NCBI RefSeq assembly: GCF_021390545.1
Contig: NZ_JAJUWR010000002.1
Coordinates: 124,001 to 188,000, forward strand
DNA: 64,000 nt
Direction of reading: 5' to 3'
DNA from: Algoriphagus sp. AGSA1
GTDB lineage: Bacteria; Bacteroidota; Bacteroidia; Cytophagales; Cyclobacteriaceae
Part shown: positions 34,582-43,982 of the stretch, one piece after another
How positions within the stretch are numbered: position 1 is the first letter of the stretch
How the letters are laid out: each line of letters begins with the position of its first letter
The notes under the pieces: model-generated
The model's input: only the letters and a program-made list of their open reading frames with translations
Told to the model about the DNA's origin: nothing
The model's database searches: none
Position numbers and translations under genes: made by a program

Positions 34582-37220
34582 TCACTTACTTACTCAAATC
34601 CATAACCTGTCTGCTTATTTTGTTACTTGTACACAGGTTACTGTTGCAGCGTGAAGTATTACATAGATTCAACCGATTCTTTCTGCTGTTTTCGGTGGTT
34701 GCGTCCTTTCTTATACCGTTTTGTACTATTGAAGTTCCCCAGGAGATAGCAACAGCTTCAGTTGAAGTAAATTCTGAGCCAGTTTACTTTGAAGCTGGGC
34801 AATCTGAGGTGATTTCTGAGCCTGTTTACTTTGAAGCAGAAAGTCAGAAATTCAATCAGGATCAGGTACTTGCTGCAGTGCCAGAATCTCCATTTAATTG
34901 GGCATACCTTCTATTTGGGCTTTACGGACTGATTTCACTTGTATTCTTGTTCCGATTCGTCAGAAATATCAAGGTGTTGGTGAATAAGATTCAGAGGAAT
35001 GTTAAGATTAATTACCGTGGTCAGACCTTGGTTTTATTGAAAGAAGAATCACTTCCATTTTCCTTCCTTAAGTACATTTTCGTTGCAGAATCAGATCTTG
35101 AAGACGGCAAATTTACAGATGCGGTATTCTTACATGAGCGAACGCACATAGAGGAAAAGCACAGCTGGGACAATCTTTTTATCGAGTTATTGATGATTCC
35201 GCTTTGGTTTCATCCGGGACTTTATTGGGCGAAGGCGGCCATCAAGCTCAACCATGAATTTATAGCGGACAAAGTTGCTTTGCAAAGCACTACTCTCGAG
35301 AAATACGAGAGTCAGCTTATGGCTATGATGCTGTCAGAGCAGAAGTATGGCCTGGCAAGCAGCTTAAATTTTTCATTAACCAAAAAACGATTTGAAATGA
35401 TGAAGAGAAAAACGACGAATCCGAAAAGTTGGCTTAAACTATTGCTGGTGACGCCGATTTTGGGAGCGATGGTGTACCTCTTCAGTGAACGAGTTGTGGC
35501 ACAGGCAGATGCTACTACAAATGAAAGTGAAGTTTATGTAAATACTGCAAATCAAAAATATCTCGAGCCTGTGGATTTTGATTTGATCTTTACGCTGAAG
35601 CCAGATGGAGTAATTCAATATGAAAATGAGAATTATGACTTGGACGCTGTAAAGGAATTGATAAGCGAGACTAAAAACTCACAGGGTGATGTAAAGATTA
35701 ATTTGGTCACATTCTCAGGTGTTTCTATGGGGGATTTAAGTGGTTTTCAGGCAGTTTTGAGAGATCTGGATATTAGAAGAGTTCATTATGTGAAAACACA
35801 TAGTGAAGTAGGCGTAGAAAGCGTACTGCAAGAAGAGCAGAAAGCTAAACTTTACAGCGGTGTTAGATTCCTTGTATATGCAGATCAAATGTATTATGAA
35901 CATAAAAATTTTTCCCAGCTGACAGATAAAGAGCGGTCTTCGCTATTATCTCCGCCTTTGCCACCTCAAGAAATGAGCGAAATTAGTTCAGATACACCTT
36001 CTTCGGAGGGAAATGGGGAAAATGGGGAAAATGAAGTTTCTATAATCCCCCATAACTCTTTTGCTACTGATGTTGATTCTTACCTATCCTATAATTCATT
36101 TACTGAGGCTTATGTAAAAGAAGTGAAGAGACTGAAAAATGCTAATGGAACAATATCTATTACACCTGCTGCGATTTGGTTAGTGGATCTTTCAAAATAT
36201 GCTGATCCAGTAAACTACGTCTCTCAAAAGTTAATGGAATATGATAACCTGAGAAATGTCCCACCTCATTACATTAAAAAATCCGCAAATGAGCAAGCAA
36301 AAGTTGATGCATTGTTTTATGAATTAGGGGCAATTATTTTTCAGTTTGACAAAGAAATGAGGTCAGAATTATCGTCACTCTTGGGTTATCCATATCCTCC
36401 TTTGAATGTTCCATATTATCCATACATAAAGCAGGTTAAGAAAGGAGAAATATATTATAAAAACTATGATGAATTGAGTGACGATGAGAGAAAGTTATTA
36501 CCGCCGCCGCCGCCACTACCACCTAGGAAAACTACTCATTCATCAAAAAATCCTGCTGTTTATAAGCAAACTAACGACCTTGTGCCCGATCAGGAAAAAG
36601 AAACTTCAAGTAAATGGACTCCCGCAGTAAAAGCCGCTGGAATACAGCATGACTTACAATCCTATATAGATGCCCATGCGACCTACGAAAAGCTTCGAAA
36701 GCAAGCTCCGCACTTTGTAAAGAGAAGCAAAGCTGACCAGGATATGCTAACAGAAATGTTCTCTGATTTAGTCAATATGTATCAGCAGATGTCATTCTTT
36801 GACAAAGCAAAATTTTGCCAGCCTGCTCATCCTTTTGCGCCATACTTGAAATTGGAGTCAAATGGGGAGGTTTATTATAAAATGAGACACGAATTAACTG
36901 CTGAAGAACTTAGTAAGTTGCCTCCTCCTCCGCCAGCTACTCCTGACAAACAAGTAGAGGCCTACAAAAAGGTCTATTACCAGTACGAGTTGAAGCGAAA
37001 TTCAGGCAGAAATGATACCTACCTTTCAATGGAAGAGCGGGAATCAATGTTTCAAAAGTATAACGAGTTGCAGGAGAAGTTCCTCGCAATGGATGCCCCG
37101 GAGAGAAGACAGGTCAAAATGGTCAATTTCCCGTACTACCAAGTAGAAGAAGACGGCAAAATGGTTTTCAAAGCTATATCTGAGCTCACTCCAGAACAAA
37201 GAGCTTTGAACAACTGCTAA
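34578..37220 (+). CDS. BlaR1-like M56 family metallopeptidase with long repeat extension
   Basis: An 880-residue membrane protein. Three N-terminal membrane helices (about residues 1-20, 32-50 and 108-130) surround a cytoplasmic zinc protease loop with HERTH (residues about 186-190) and ELLMIPLWFHPGLYW; a fourth helix (WLKLLLVTPILGAMVYLF, near 290-308) leads to a large C-terminal part of about 570 residues, presumably periplasmic, in place of the BlaR1 penicillin-binding domain. This part carries four related units, each ending in an ELT.EER-like motif and mostly a polyproline run (about residues 446-464, 631-650, 771-791 and 868-880). A duplicated SEPVYFEA lies in the first loop. It probably cleaves the repressor when a signal is sensed. 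Confidence 0.88.
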   Translation: MITYLLKSITCLLILLLVHRLLLQREVLHRFNRFFLLFSVVASFLIPFCTIEVPQEIATASVEVNSEPVYFEAGQSEVISEPVYFEAESQKFNQDQVLAAVPESPFNWAYLLFGLYGLISLVFLFRFVRNIKVLVNKIQRNVKINYRGQTLVLLKEESLPFSFLKYIFVAESDLEDGKFTDAVFLHERTHIEEKHSWDNLFIELLMIPLWFHPGLYWAKAAIKLNHEFIADKVALQSTTLEKYESQLMAMMLSEQKYGLASSLNFSLTKKRFEMMKRKTTNPKSWLKLLLVTPILGAMVYLFSERVVAQADATTNESEVYVNTANQKYLEPVDFDLIFTLKPDGVIQYENENYDLDAVKELISETKNSQGDVKINLVTFSGVSMGDLSGFQAVLRDLDIRRVHYVKTHSEVGVESVLQEEQKAKLYSGVRFLVYADQMYYEHKNFSQLTDKERSSLLSPPLPPQEMSEISSDTPSSEGNGENGENEVSIIPHNSFATDVDSYLSYNSFTEAYVKEVKRLKNANGTISITPAAIWLVDLSKYADPVNYVSQKLMEYDNLRNVPPHYIKKSANEQAKVDALFYELGAIIFQFDKEMRSELSSLLGYPYPPLNVPYYPYIKQVKKGEIYYKNYDELSDDERKLLPPPPPLPPRKTTHSSKNPAVYKQTNDLVPDQEKETSSKWTPAVKAAGIQHDLQSYIDAHATYEKLRKQAPHFVKRSKADQDMLTEMFSDLVNMYQQMSFFDKAKFCQPAHPFAPYLKLESNGEVYYKMRHELTAEELSKLPPPPPATPDKQVEAYKKVYYQYELKRNSGRNDTYLSMEERESMFQKYNELQEKFLAMDAPERRQVKMVNFPYYQVEEDGKMVFKAISELTPEQRALNNC

Positions 37221-37228
37221 TGCTGGAC

Positions 37229-37309
37229 AAACCTGCCAGGTTTTTCTATCCGAATTGGATAAATTAAATCTGTTGTTCAAATCTTATCAATGTAAACCTG
37301 GCAGGTTTT
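37229..37309. repeat. Inverted pair of 15-bp near-palindromes between convergent genes
   Basis: AAACCTGCCAGGTTT at 37229-37243 and its exact reverse complement AAACCTGGCAGGTTT at 37295-37309, 51 bp apart. Each is itself a near-perfect palindrome. They fill the gap between the M56 gene and the convergent glycosyltransferase and may act as a bidirectional terminator. They may belong to a dispersed palindromic repeat family. Confidence 0.55.
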
Positions 37310-37320
37310 GGTTAATAAAA

Positions 37321-38436
37321 TCACGAAAATGACTGAGTCAGGACAAAGTCCGGCTCAGTCGTTTTTGCTTCTGAGGTTAGTTGATAGAAAGTTTGAGGCC
37401 AGGTGCTATTCCAAATCTGTATGGAATTTTCTGCATTAAATTGCGTTTGAATCAAATTTTCCAGCTGGGCAAAATCAAAGTTGTCTGAGGCAATACCCGC
37501 TCCGGAATAAACTGTATCCAACGCATTACATGCTTGTTCGTATTGACCAGTCACAGGAATTACCATCACTGGCTTTTTTAGATACATAGCCTCGCAGATC
37601 GATTCAAAGCCAGCTGTACTGACCAGTCCTTTGCAGTCAGCCATATCCCGGAGGAAATTCTTATCATGTACTCTATGAAAACTCAAGTTGGGTAAGGGAT
37701 GCTCGGTCTCGGCCGCATCCTTTTTATCCCAATAAGCACGTATTTTCAGATGAGGATTTTCCTTCGCATAGTTGATTACTTCTTGACCGTAGCCGCTATT
37801 GACGATGTAAGTAAGGAAAAAGTCTCCTAAAGTTGGATTGAGTTTTTTCACTTCCTCCCTGAGCAGCGGCGGCACCACCGTGATTTTGTCCGTGGATTTT
37901 AGTTTGTAGAATGAAAGTGCCAGTTTTTCACTCGCTCCCAATGCGGTCATGTACGTATTGAGTTTGAAAAAGAATTTGTTTAATCCTTTGGCGGGAGCAA
38001 ATTTGAATTCAGGATGATAAATCAAGTATTGATGTCCAATAACCCAATACCGGGACTTTGGACGGTAAAAACCATTGTAAATCCCACCCAACAAATCGTA
38101 AAAATTCAGAATAATATCAGGAGCCTCAGCTTTAACTATGCCGTCAATTTTTTTAAGGCTTTTGTAAAAAGTCGATGTTTTCGTTAAGTTCTGAAAGATG
38201 GTTTTGCCTATCAAAATCTCTTTTTCCTCTTTGTCGGTCACAAAATTCGGGCTATCTACCAGATGGATCGGAGCCGGGATTTCTCTGGAAAAAAACTCGG
38301 GTATTGTCCTTCGTTTGCTTTTTCCCAAAATAACTCCCGCTAATTGATGGCCTTGGTTGTGAAGCATATTTGAAAAGGAAATGGCTTGGGTCATATGTCC
38401 CCGGCCTTCACCCTGGACTATAAAGATGAACTTCAT
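37321..38436 (-). CDS. GT28-type glycosyltransferase
   Basis: A 371-residue GT-B protein. The N-terminus has the GEGRGHMTQAISFSNML motif seen in MurG-like and UDP-sugar transferases, and the C-terminal donor-binding half has LVSTAGFESICEAMYLKKPVMVIPVTGQYEQACNA, the typical GxxS-glycine-rich/gEq motif. It probably adds a sugar to a lipid or glycan at the membrane. The phosphatase gene overlaps by 4 bp upstream, so the two form one operon; a role in lipid A-like or envelope glycolipid metabolism is inferred from that pairing. Confidence 0.85.
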   Translation of the reverse strand: MKFIFIVQGEGRGHMTQAISFSNMLHNQGHQLAGVILGKSKRRTIPEFFSREIPAPIHLVDSPNFVTDKEEKEILIGKTIFQNLTKTSTFYKSLKKIDGIVKAEAPDIILNFYDLLGGIYNGFYRPKSRYWVIGHQYLIYHPEFKFAPAKGLNKFFFKLNTYMTALGASEKLALSFYKLKSTDKITVVPPLLREEVKKLNPTLGDFFLTYIVNSGYGQEVINYAKENPHLKIRAYWDKKDAAETEHPLPNLSFHRVHDKNFLRDMADCKGLVSTAGFESICEAMYLKKPVMVIPVTGQYEQACNALDTVYSGAGIASDNFDFAQLENLIQTQFNAENSIQIWNSTWPQTFYQLTSEAKTTEPDFVLTQSFS

Positions 38437-39308
38437 TGGATAGAAGAGATGGAAGGTGGTTCCAGATCATCCTTTGCCTTGTCAAAGGATACTTCCCGCA
38501 TAGGGACAATCGTGGTTTCGGGCTTACCGATGAAGAATTGCTCCAAGCTATCATCTTGTGCTTCCTTGAAGTTGATCTCGTTGTAATAGATGAGTTGCCA
38601 ATTGCCCTCGTGGTCTTCCGCCAATGCGCTCATGGTTTCCACCCAGTCACCCGAATTCAGGTATTGGATGCCATCAATTTCCCGGTTTTCAGGCTTGTGA
38701 ATATGACCGCAGATGATCCCGTCACAACCTTTGACTTTTGCCATTTTGGCCAGTTCTATCTCGTACTGATCGATATAGGACACAGCCGATTTTACTTTGC
38801 CCTTCACATATTGGGAAAGGGAGAAATAGGGCAGTCCTTGCTTGACCCGGTAGTGATTTACCACACTATTTAGCCAAAGTAAGAAAGTATAGCCTATATC
38901 GCCCAGATAGGCTATCCAGCGGAGATTGGTGGTAATGCTGTCAAAAACGTCTCCGTGCGTGATAAAATATTTTTTTCCATGACTCTCATAGATCATGTCC
39001 TTTTGGATCGAGAGATTCCCCATCTGAAAAGGAAGAATCTGGTCTAGAAAATCATCGTGGTTGCCTCGCAGATAATACACCTTAGTGCTATGATTCTCAA
39101 TCATTTTCAGGATTCTGTTGAAAAAACGGGTGTGCTTTCTCTTCCAGGAGCCTGATTTCTTGAGTTGCCAGCCATCTATGATATCTCCGTTCAGGATGAG
39201 ATTATCACAGTTGTATTGTTTAAGAAACCGTGCGATTTCTTTGGCTTTAGAGCCTTTGGTACCCAGATGTACATCGGATACAACTATCGTTTTGAATTGG
39301 GTCTTCAC
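38433..39308 (-). CDS. UDP-2,3-diacylglucosamine diphosphatase-like metallophosphoesterase
   Basis: A 291-residue calcineurin-like metallophosphoesterase of the LpxH/YbbF-type group. Metal-binding motifs are VVSDVHLGTKG (DxH), LILNGDIIDGW (GDxxD), YLRGNHDDFL (GNHD), THGDVFD and CGHIHKPE (GHxH). The protein is about 45 residues longer than E. coli LpxH, with the extension at the C-terminus. Such enzymes release lipid X or a similar lipid phosphate, or act on other phosphoesters. It is the upstream gene of a two-gene operon with the glycosyltransferase. Confidence 0.87.
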   Translation of the reverse strand: MKTQFKTIVVSDVHLGTKGSKAKEIARFLKQYNCDNLILNGDIIDGWQLKKSGSWKRKHTRFFNRILKMIENHSTKVYYLRGNHDDFLDQILPFQMGNLSIQKDMIYESHGKKYFITHGDVFDSITTNLRWIAYLGDIGYTFLLWLNSVVNHYRVKQGLPYFSLSQYVKGKVKSAVSYIDQYEIELAKMAKVKGCDGIICGHIHKPENREIDGIQYLNSGDWVETMSALAEDHEGNWQLIYYNEINFKEAQDDSLEQFFIGKPETTIVPMREVSFDKAKDDLEPPSISSIQ

Positions 39309-39615
39309 GATTCTGGTTTTGGTTGAAAGATATATCCTCCAATTGAACTCAGTATCAGTAGATTATTAAAAAAATAGTAAGATTACTTGGTTTTTGACCA
39401 TCAATGTAATCCCAGCGTTAAAAAGATGTGAAAAAGCCTGTTCTATGGGGTAGGATCAGTGTAAAACTATCAGGTTATCAGAAATCTAGAGTTGGTTTGC
39501 TGATCATGTTTCCCATTGTTTTATAAAAATCCAGTTAAAAGTTTGACTGAAGTTCCCTAGCAGTTTTTATCTTGTGTCACCAATTTACTCCCATTTTCAA
39601 AGAAATTTTTAATGC
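39309..39615. other. Divergent intergenic region phosphatase/KDPG aldolase
   Basis: About 307 AT-rich bases between divergently read genes; promoters for both must lie here. I found no operator-like palindrome, hairpin terminator or small reading frame worth calling. Confidence 0.4.
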
Positions 39616-40266
39616 ATGAACAACTCAAACACACTGTTCTGGGAACGCTACCAAAAAGCACCGGTTGTAGGGATTAGCAGGGGGCATTCACTTGATGAGA
39701 TATTGAAAATAGCAGAGGCCTATGAAGAGGCAGGGCTTACGACCCTGGAGATCACCATGAATACAGCCGGTGCATCTAGGATGATCTCAGCCTTGCGAAC
39801 CCAGTTCCCAGCACTCAATATCGGCGCAGGAACAGTATGCAATCTTAGTGACTTAAAGGATGCCATAGATGCCGGTGCCCAGTTTATCGTGACTCCCATT
39901 ATTGATGATATAGTAATCACCCATGCAGTAGATCAAGAAATCCCCATTTTTCCTGGAGCATTTTCTCCTTCTGAAATTTATAAGGCATGGTCCTTGGGTG
40001 CTTCCGCGGTCAAAGTATTCCCAGCCACCCAACTTGGAGTTCAGTATATCAAAGACGTACTGGCGCCATTAAATAATATAAAACTACTTCCTACGGGAGG
40101 GGTTTCTCTAAGCAATGTCAGGTCGTTTTTTGAAGCAGGTGCTTTTGGAGTAGGCATGGGAAGCTCCCTATTTGATAAGAAGTTAATTGGGACGGGAGAT
40201 TTCAATGGACTGAAAAAGCATTTTGTCGACGTAAAGGCAGAGTTAGGGGATATGATCAAAAGTTGA
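39616..40266 (+). CDS. eda: KDPG aldolase (2-dehydro-3-deoxy-phosphogluconate aldolase)
   Basis: A 216-residue TIM-barrel class I aldolase of the Eda family, which cleaves KDPG to pyruvate and glyceraldehyde 3-phosphate in the Entner-Doudoroff path and may also act on 4-hydroxy-2-oxoglutarate. Motifs are LTTLEITMNTAGA, NIGAGTVCN, FIVTPIIDD and, with the Schiff-base Lys, ASAVKVFPATQLG; phosphate-binding LLPTGGVSLSN follows. Length is typical. No Edd gene is adjacent. The nearby gluconokinase and the GntP permease suggest it works in gluconate use. Confidence 0.92.
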   Translation: MNNSNTLFWERYQKAPVVGISRGHSLDEILKIAEAYEEAGLTTLEITMNTAGASRMISALRTQFPALNIGAGTVCNLSDLKDAIDAGAQFIVTPIIDDIVITHAVDQEIPIFPGAFSPSEIYKAWSLGASAVKVFPATQLGVQYIKDVLAPLNNIKLLPTGGVSLSNVRSFFEAGAFGVGMGSSLFDKKLIGTGDFNGLKKHFVDVKAELGDMIKS

Positions 40267-40342
40267 TCGCATAGCATTTGAACCGGCCTTGATCTAATTT
40301 CGTGAGGGGATTTGGGCAATGCCGTTGTTCCCCAGTTAGAAG

Positions 40343-40375
40343 GCATAAAAAAAGTGGTTTTAGAAATAAAACCAC
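40343..40375 (-). terminator. Hairpin terminator for the ROK gene
   Basis: GTGGTTTTA (40354-40362) and TAAAACCAC (40367-40375) pair around GAAA. On the minus strand a run of seven T follows the stem, a standard intrinsic terminator; it sits 29 bp beyond the ROK stop codon. It can also help end the convergent aldolase transcript. Confidence 0.8.
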
Positions 40376-40403
40376 CTTTAACAAACTACAAACCAATTTA
40401 TAC

Positions 40404-41270
40404 CTAATTATTTACTATTTCGTTTTCATTTTCCAGTTCCACCAAGGCCACTGCGCCATGAATAGCTGTTTCGTCCATCTCTGAAAGTAAAATTTCAAAT
40501 CGTTCGATGACCGTAGGATACTTGAAAGTTGAAATTGTTTGAAGTAAGGATTTTTTAAACAGTGGGTATGTTTTTCTAATTGACCCTCCCAGTATAACTG
40601 CCTCTGGAGCAAGTGAATACAGGATGTGTTTGATCAATTCCCCCAGATGTCGGCCGAATTCCTCAAATGCTTTTAATGCCAGGGTGTCTCCGGACAGTGC
40701 CAATTTGGCCAGTGCTTTTGGTTTTTTGTGATAGTATTTTTCGAAAAATTTGCCACTGCAATAATGTTCATAATCATGATCTAGATAAGAAGCGCTACAC
40801 CACTCTCCTGCCGCGGAGTTTACACCGCTATAGAGGTGTCCGTTGATCACGATGCCTCCCCCGATACCAGTCCCCAGCGTAATTCCTACCATGTGGTTAA
40901 ACTTTCTGCCAACACCGAATTTATGTACCCCGGACGCAAAACAGTTGGCATCATTGTTAATAAAAACAGGCTTGGCAAATCTCTCAGTCAGAAACTTTTT
41001 CAACTCTACATGCTGAAAAGCGGGGATATTTGAAAGGCCTAAGACGATGCCTTCCCGCACATCTACGAGCCCCGGGATGCCGATCCCGATTCCCGCCAAG
41101 TCATATCCCATATAACTCTCTATGAAATCCGAAATGGTTTCCAAAATGAATTCTTTACTTTCCCTTGCAGGAGTAGCTATTGATCGTATGTCCTCTAAAT
41201 GCCCGTTGATTAGCACACCACCTTTGATTCCGGTGCCTCCAATGTCTAATCCTAAAATGGCTTTTTCCAT
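40404..41270 (-). CDS. ROK family sugar kinase or regulator
   Basis: A 288-residue ASKHA protein. ATP-binding motifs GLDIGGTGIKGGVL near the N-terminus and GITLGTGIGGGIVINGHLY in the middle are present, and FINNDANCFA contains the catalytic Asp. The canonical CxCGxxGCxE zinc-binding motif of ROK proteins is not present; the region instead reads AGEWCSASYLDHDYEHYCSG. No helix-turn-helix exists, so it is a kinase rather than a repressor. The neighbouring NagB-like fusion gene (94 bp upstream, same strand) suggests N-acetylglucosamine or glucose as substrate. Confidence 0.88.
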   Translation of the reverse strand: MEKAILGLDIGGTGIKGGVLINGHLEDIRSIATPARESKEFILETISDFIESYMGYDLAGIGIGIPGLVDVREGIVLGLSNIPAFQHVELKKFLTERFAKPVFINNDANCFASGVHKFGVGRKFNHMVGITLGTGIGGGIVINGHLYSGVNSAAGEWCSASYLDHDYEHYCSGKFFEKYYHKKPKALAKLALSGDTLALKAFEEFGRHLGELIKHILYSLAPEAVILGGSIRKTYPLFKKSLLQTISTFKYPTVIERFEILLSEMDETAIHGAVALVELENENEIVNN

Positions 41271-41364
41271 TCGCTACAGTAATTAGGTTAATAGGTTTAA
41301 TTATTAAGCCGTATCCGGGAGTACTTACTGGCTCCCTGACACAGGCAAAGGTCTATGTTTGTCT

Positions 41365-43692
41365 CTATAACATTCCTTCTATTGACTTCTCCAGTTCCCT
41401 TGCAGTGGTCAGGAATTCATCCACATTCATATCCCTGAAGAAAATCAGACCATGGCTTGATCTTACTTTTGCCCGATCATGCTGGTAGAAGTAATTTTTG
41501 CCCAGCAAAAGCTGTATTGCATCTAGCTGATCTACCCAGATTCTTTTGGCCACTGTACTGAATTTGCCATTGTGTGAATAACTTGGGAAAGATGCATTTA
41601 CCTGACTTAGGTAGCAATTGGCAAATGAGTCCTCCATCACAGACATATCCCCCAGCGATACAGGAACGATGACATTGGCTTCATGGGGCTCAAATTTGAA
41701 CCAAACGTTTCTATAGCCGATGATGCGAAGGTCACTGATGTCTTTCTCCTCACCCCATTTTTTCACGGCAGCGGCAGTGGCCTGCAGTACTTTATAATGA
41801 GTGTCTGGCCCGGATCCCTCCGGGTCGAGTGTCAAGCTAATCTTTGTAGGATTGATTTTTCTGAACATTTCCACGATCGGTTCCACGTCGCGGTCTTTGT
41901 CGGGCTGTTCTGTGAAAATATCCCCTGTGTAGAACCCAAGTCTAAGATGGTGGACGTTTTTCACCTGAACTCCAAAATGTGCCCAAACCAGTTCTTCTTC
42001 AAACTCACGGATCATCCCCTTTAGTTTCTGGACTTTAGCAGGGTTTTTCTCCCCATCATAGCTATTTTTCAATATGCTGATGACATCGTTGATCGTTTCT
42101 CTAAGCTGGGTTTTATTCTTGATTTCATATACGATCACCAAAGCCCGAACCACCCTGTGGTAGAGTCCTCTCAATCGCTGTTCTTCGTTCTCAGAGGCTA
42201 CGTTGGTCAGGTAGTGATAGACATCTTTATCAGTTTTAAGACTATATCCTACATCGAAAAAGTCTTCGTAGTGGACCATTTGGATCTCCCCGTTGTCCAG
42301 AAGCTTCTTGGTATGCTGCAGTGTGTCGATTACAAACGTATTAGTCACTGCTGTAAAACCCGAAGTCAATACTGAAAAGTGCGCTTCATTTGTCGGTTCG
42401 TGCAGCTGATTGGTGATATGCGGCAAAATCCCTAGGGAAATATCGTCGTGGTGGGGGCCTGTGTGGAGCAATACCTCATTTTTTTCTTGTTCCAGCCCTT
42501 TTGATAGCTTGCCTTCTATGCTTTTCATCACCTCATTTACTGTCTCCTCAGACAAGTCAGGGATCAGCTTGGTATATTTGTCGGCTTTGAGGTCAGACAA
42601 CTTTAAGCGGTGTCCATATTTGCCCAGTTTTTTACAGAGATCAATTACAGCCCTTTCAGTTTTTTCCCAAGTCCATTCGCCTTTTTGATAATATGCATCT
42701 ACTGAGTCAGTCAGTTTCACGCCGGCTCCTTTGGTGACATAGAATCGTCCGTTTTTTAATTTTTGAAGGACAGTGGCCGGAAAGACATTGTTCAGTGGGG
42801 TTTCAAGGGAGTCCTTGACGATTCCGGCTTTTGCCTCTCCTGCGGCTATGATGATCGCTACTGCTTCTGGGTTATAGACAATGGTGTCCAATCCAATGGT
42901 AATCACCAACCTGTTGGAGGAAACCTCTATTCCTCCCAGATCTCCTGCCGCCACAGCCTGGGTTTCAAAATTCGTTTCTGTCAATCTGGTGACGGAATAT
43001 ATATGAGATCCTCGGGTGTTGAATGCAATATGTCCATCTGGGCCTATTCCACCGAGAAAAAATCCGATTCCACCTGCATCCCTTATTTTTTGTTCATATT
43101 CACCACACCACTGGTCGATCATGTAGATAGACTGTTGCTGCAGTTTCTCCATTTCATTTTTGGGGTCGCGGAACCTCAGGGTAAGGTCAACTTTCAGGTC
43201 TGGAAAGACCTCTTTGAAATGAAGCCCATTGGCCAAAGGAATCTCATCCGAATTGATCAGAATTGCTTTTTCCTTGGAAAGGCCAAATCCCTGGATATAA
43301 AACTTATTGACATAATCGTAGAAACTATTGTTCTGCTTTGAAGAGATCGGGTAGAATTCGTCAATCTGGACAAATGTCAGGCCCTTAAGGACGGGCTTCT
43401 TGGTACTGCCTAAACCATATTTTTCCCTTACCTCCTTACCTTTTTTATTGTCCCAATTTTCCAATAGAAACTGGGTCCATTTGATGAAAAACTCCGGTGT
43501 TTTGCCTGTTGGCAAACTGATGACACCTTCCGGGTTTGCCGCGGCCCATTCTAGAAACCGGCAGGCGGTGAGCAGGCCTAGTTTAGGGAAATTGTCAACT
43601 TGAAGGTACGGAATTAGCGTGCTGATTTTATCTACACCAGATTCCTCTAGGAAACTTTTTTCGACTTCTGAAAGCGGGTACTTACTTAGCAT
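41365..43692 (-). CDS. nagB: Glucosamine-6-phosphate deaminase (NagB) fused to a PIG-L domain
   Basis: A 775-residue two-domain protein. The N-terminal about 330 residues resemble NagB, which turns glucosamine 6-phosphate into fructose 6-phosphate and ammonia: GVISLPTGKTPEFF, the GGIGPDGHIAFNTRGSH motif and LDTIVYNPEAVAIIIAAGEAKA. The C-terminal part is a PIG-L/LmbE-like deacetylase domain beginning at LLHTGPHHDDISLG, where HHDD replaces the usual HPDD metal-binding motif, and containing LTLDPEGSGPDTHYKVL. Fusions of this type are known in Bacteroidota. It may handle deacetylation and deamination of amino sugars. It is probably co-transcribed with the ROK gene. Confidence 0.9.
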   Translation of the reverse strand: MLSKYPLSEVEKSFLEESGVDKISTLIPYLQVDNFPKLGLLTACRFLEWAAANPEGVISLPTGKTPEFFIKWTQFLLENWDNKKGKEVREKYGLGSTKKPVLKGLTFVQIDEFYPISSKQNNSFYDYVNKFYIQGFGLSKEKAILINSDEIPLANGLHFKEVFPDLKVDLTLRFRDPKNEMEKLQQQSIYMIDQWCGEYEQKIRDAGGIGFFLGGIGPDGHIAFNTRGSHIYSVTRLTETNFETQAVAAGDLGGIEVSSNRLVITIGLDTIVYNPEAVAIIIAAGEAKAGIVKDSLETPLNNVFPATVLQKLKNGRFYVTKGAGVKLTDSVDAYYQKGEWTWEKTERAVIDLCKKLGKYGHRLKLSDLKADKYTKLIPDLSEETVNEVMKSIEGKLSKGLEQEKNEVLLHTGPHHDDISLGILPHITNQLHEPTNEAHFSVLTSGFTAVTNTFVIDTLQHTKKLLDNGEIQMVHYEDFFDVGYSLKTDKDVYHYLTNVASENEEQRLRGLYHRVVRALVIVYEIKNKTQLRETINDVISILKNSYDGEKNPAKVQKLKGMIREFEEELVWAHFGVQVKNVHHLRLGFYTGDIFTEQPDKDRDVEPIVEMFRKINPTKISLTLDPEGSGPDTHYKVLQATAAAVKKWGEEKDISDLRIIGYRNVWFKFEPHEANVIVPVSLGDMSVMEDSFANCYLSQVNASFPSYSHNGKFSTVAKRIWVDQLDAIQLLLGKNYFYQHDRAKVRSSHGLIFFRDMNVDEFLTTARELEKSIEGML

Positions 43693-43982
43693 AACTGTTT
43701 TGACAGGTTTTGATTGGGACTACTCTGAAGAAGTAATTTTTAAGAGCTGACTAGACGAGCTTTTACAGATTCCATAAAAGCAAATCCTAATGTAATCTAT
43801 TCAATTGCGATTTAAGGCTTAATTACTTTGTCTTTGGTACTTTGTAAAACAAATCTAAAAAATGTTTTTTAATAATACGATCTTTCATAAAAATTTTATA
43901 AAAGTTTTACATGGAAATATAGTTTGGAATAGCACTGCTCTAATCCAATCACGGTGAGATGTTCTGGACTCATAAAGAAAAA

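Noticed and set aside
34213..37220. Beta-lactam resistance operon
   Set aside because: BlaI and M56 proteins are present, but the sensor lacks a penicillin-binding domain and no beta-lactamase or PBP gene is nearby.
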